Assembly: GCA_903970315.1 (NCBI GenBank)
Contig: CAJCIJ010000313.1
Coordinates: 1-7,540, forward strand
Direction: 5' to 3'
Source: Actinomycetota bacterium
Lineage (GTDB): Bacteria; Actinomycetota; Thermoleophilia; Solirubrobacterales; Solirubrobacteraceae
DNA length: 7,540 bases
In this document: positions 6,451-7,540 of the stretch, one piece after another
Layout of the letters: the number at the start of each line of letters is the position of its first letter
How positions within the stretch are numbered: the stretch's first letter is position 1
The notes under the pieces: generated by a model
What the model was told of the DNA's origin: nothing
Database searches by the model: none
Seen by the model: the letters and a program-made list of their open reading frames with translations, nothing else
Translations under genes and position numbers: made by a program

Positions 6451-7227
6451 CTAGAGATCGAAGTCCACGACCACCGGCGCATGGTCAGACGGCTTGGAAC
6501 CCTTGCGGGCATCGCGATCGATGTATGCGTCCGTGACCGCACCAGCGAGCGTCGCGTCGGCGAGAACGAGGTCGATGCGCATCCCCAGGCCCTTGTGGAA
6601 GGCGCCCCCGCGGTAGTCCCAGTAGGTGTACGGCGCGCCCTTCAAGGCACGCGGCGCGATGTCCGTGAAGCCCGTCGCCAGGACAGTCGCCAGGGCGCCG
6701 CGCTCGGCGGCGCTGACGTGGGTCGAGCCCGCGAACGCGCCGATGTCCCAGACGTCCTCGTCGGTCGGCGCCACGTTGAAGTCGCCGCTCACGCACAGTG
6801 GTCGGCCCGCTGCCGCATCGGCGCCCAGGGCCCGGGCCAGGGCCGCAAGCCAGGCCAGCTTGTAGGCGAAGTGGGGGTCGTCCAGCTCGCGTCCGTTGGG
6901 CACGTACACCGACCAGGCCCGGATCGGCCCGCATGTGGCCGCCACGGCGCGCGGCTCGGCCTCCGGGAAGCCCGGCTCGCCGTCAAAGCCGCGGCGGACC
7001 TCGTCTAGGCCGACGCGCGAGAGGATCGCCACGCCGTTCCAGCGGCCGTCTCCGTGCGCCGCCGCCTCGTAGCCCAGCGCCTCCACCTCGGCGTACGGGA
7101 ACGCCTCCTGGGAGACCTTGGTCTCCTGCAAGCACACCACGTCGGGCTCAGTCGCCGTCAGCCACTCCAGCAGTCGCTCCAGCCGCGCCCCCACCGAGTT
7201 GACGTTCCACGTGGCGAGACGGAGCAT
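6451..7227 (-). CDS. xth: Exodeoxyribonuclease III-type AP endonuclease/exonuclease
   Basis: An ExoIII (Xth/ExoA) family member: Mg2+-dependent cleavage 5' of abasic sites and 3'-end trimming in base excision repair. It is 258 aa, close to the family's 250-280. The endonuclease/exonuclease/phosphatase fold is shown by TWNVNS with N8, LQETK with metal-binding E35, WNGVAILSR at 63-71, VYVPNG with Y108, GDFNVAP with D149 and N151, YTYWDYR, GLGMRIDLVLA, and SDHAPV with the catalytic pair D248-H249. All catalytic positions known in E. coli Xth have counterparts. The ATG at 7227 puts the first strand (LRLATWNVN) at residue 2, as usual. There is no Shine-Dalgarno; TAGCGT (minus strand 7245-7240) may be a -10 giving a leader of about 5 nt. 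It converges on uvrB, giving a repair-gene pair on opposite strands. Whether it is the main AP endonuclease or a paralogue cannot be told. Confidence 0.94.
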   Translation of the reverse strand: MLRLATWNVNSVGARLERLLEWLTATEPDVVCLQETKVSQEAFPYAEVEALGYEAAAHGDGRWNGVAILSRVGLDEVRRGFDGEPGFPEAEPRAVAATCGPIRAWSVYVPNGRELDDPHFAYKLAWLAALARALGADAAAGRPLCVSGDFNVAPTDEDVWDIGAFAGSTHVSAAERGALATVLATGFTDIAPRALKGAPYTYWDYRGGAFHKGLGMRIDLVLADATLAGAVTDAYIDRDARKGSKPSDHAPVVVDFDL

Positions 7228-7289
7228 GGCCGCCGCGCGACGCTACCAGACGCCTTGCGGGGGCGCTCGCTACGAACTTGCCCGCTCCT

Positions 7290-7315
7290 GTTTGAAATCG
7301 GCCCGAAGTGGGTAA
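7290..7315 (+). promoter_or_regulatory. SigB/SigF-type stress promoter (GTTT-N16-GGGTAA)
   Basis: GTTT at 7290-7293 and GGGTAA at 7310-7315 are separated by 16 nt. This fits the promoter consensus of the actinobacterial general-stress sigma factors (mycobacterial SigF, Streptomyces SigB: GTTT, 14-18 nt, GGGTAA/T). It lies between two minus-strand genes and points rightward, so neither neighbour explains it. A start site near 7322-7325 is expected. The match is seen directly; its use by such a sigma factor is inferred. Confidence 0.5.
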
Positions 7316-7322
7316 AAAGGCC

Positions 7323-7445
7323 TAGTCCAATCGCAGGAGTGAGGCCTGCGGTCGGCCCATGGAGGGGACGCATGGCGAGTTGAGGAATGCTCGCTCTGGA
7401 GGAGGAGCGTGAAGGGCCGGCCCTTGGCCGGCCCTTCCATTTTGG
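7323..7445 (+). ncRNA. Candidate stress-induced small RNA
   Basis: This interval is bounded by the stress-type promoter (7290-7315) and the perfect hairpin with T-run (7411-7440), giving a transcript of about 120 nt. Before the terminator it can form CGCAGG (7332-7337) with CCTGCG (7345-7350) around a 7-nt purine-rich loop, and CGCTC (7392-7396) with GAGCG (7405-7409) around the loop TGGAGGAG. Seven GGA triplets occur, at 7336, 7361, 7366, 7384, 7398, 7401 and 7404. The best open frame inside is a 17-codon ATG frame (7359-7412) without a well-placed ribosome site; another ATG (7372) reads only M-A-S. Alternatives are a small peptide gene, or a 5' leader whose gene was lost. No known RNA family is recognised. 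Confidence 0.35.
7411..7445 (+). terminator. Perfect 12-bp hairpin with short T-run
   Basis: GAAGGGCCGGCC (7411-7422) and GGCCGGCCCTTC (7426-7437) pair perfectly over a 3-nt CTT loop, followed on the plus strand by CATTTTGG. The T-run makes it plus-directed; the minus-strand side (ACGCTCCTCC) has none, although the stem also lies 20 nt past the LuxR-type stop and may serve that gene as well. Its arms contain the same GGCCGGCC core as the two intergenic repeats. Confidence 0.65.
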
Positions 7446-7456
7446 GGCGGCGCGTC

Positions 7457-7540
7457 CTAGTGGGTCGGCGTGTCGTGTGTGCTCCAGGCGATCGCCGCCG
7501 CCTGCGAGCGTTCGCTGACGCCCAGGTGCCTGTAGGTGTT
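7457..7540 (-). CDS. LuxR-family regulator, C-terminal end only
   Basis: The window edge cuts this gene. Only the last 27 codons and TAG stop are present, reading NTYRHLGVSERSQAAAIAW and then a short hydrophilic tail. This matches the end of the LuxR/GerE helix-turn-helix, where the recognition helix runs into (I/Y)xxLGVxxRxxA. The full protein is probably a response regulator or another transcription factor with this DNA-binding domain; the input domain is outside the window. It was identified by translating the minus strand by eye, and the conserved pattern is short, so the family is likely but the subtype unknown. Confidence 0.72.
   Translation of the reverse strand, partial: NTYRHLGVSERSQAAAIAWSTHDTPTH

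Noticed and set aside
6445..7008. Plus-strand open frame of 187 codons opposite the ExoIII-type gene
   Set aside because: The minus strand has every catalytic motif of the ExoIII family in order; the plus frame has none of its own.
7359..7412. 17-codon ATG frame inside the candidate small RNA
   Set aside because: The only AGGAG upstream is about 19 nt away, the peptide is low complexity, and there is no support beyond an open frame. Mentioned under the RNA but not called as a gene.
7409..7540. Plus-strand GTG frame after GGAGGAGGAG running off the window
   Set aside because: The purine run ends 1 nt before the GTG, too close for initiation. The frame passes through a terminator hairpin and runs antisense to the LuxR-type domain.

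Overview
The window is very GC-rich, with strong G/C preference at third codon positions and GTG starts. Its core gene order is rpsA, coaE, (one gene), uvrB. That order is known from actinobacteria: Mycobacterium tuberculosis has Rv1630 rpsA, Rv1631 coaE and Rv1633 uvrB. The protein sequences, the leaderless-looking starts and the single-domain CoaE suggest a deep-branching actinobacterium, perhaps of the Thermoleophilia (Solirubrobacter/Conexibacter group). The class assignment is an inference from memory of these families, not from a search.

Layout. Positions 1-1152 (minus) hold a FAD-dependent reductase of the geranylgeranyl-reductase type, with a hairpin just past its stop at the window edge. 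A divergent promoter region of about 100 bp separates it from a plus-strand series: ribosomal protein S1 (rpsA, 1253-2791), dephospho-CoA kinase (coaE, 2809-3468) and a membrane-anchored lytic transglycosylase (3513-4247). The spacing is tight, so these three are probably cotranscribed. A 140-bp gap with a hairpin over the transglycosylase stop, an inverted repeat around a (CG)6 tract and a -10-like element precedes uvrB (4388-6409, plus). uvrB converges on an exodeoxyribonuclease III-type gene (6451-7227, minus). The window ends in the last 27 codons of a LuxR-type regulator (minus), cut by the edge.

How the genes fit together. rpsA and coaE are housekeeping genes for translation and coenzyme A synthesis. 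The transglycosylase acts on peptidoglycan. uvrB (nucleotide excision repair) and the ExoIII-like enzyme (base excision repair) form a convergent DNA-repair pair. No uvrA or uvrC is in view.

The most interesting part is the 229-bp gap at 7228-7456. It holds a good match to the actinobacterial general-stress sigma factor promoter (GTTT-N16-GGGTAA). About 95 bp past that promoter is a perfect 12-bp hairpin followed by a short T-run. The roughly 120-nt transcript they would define encodes no convincing protein, carries seven GGA triplets, and can fold into two hairpins before the terminator. It is a candidate stress-induced small RNA. Most of the rest is ordinary chromosomal housekeeping sequence. 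No CRISPR array, transposon, prophage, tRNA or rRNA was seen.
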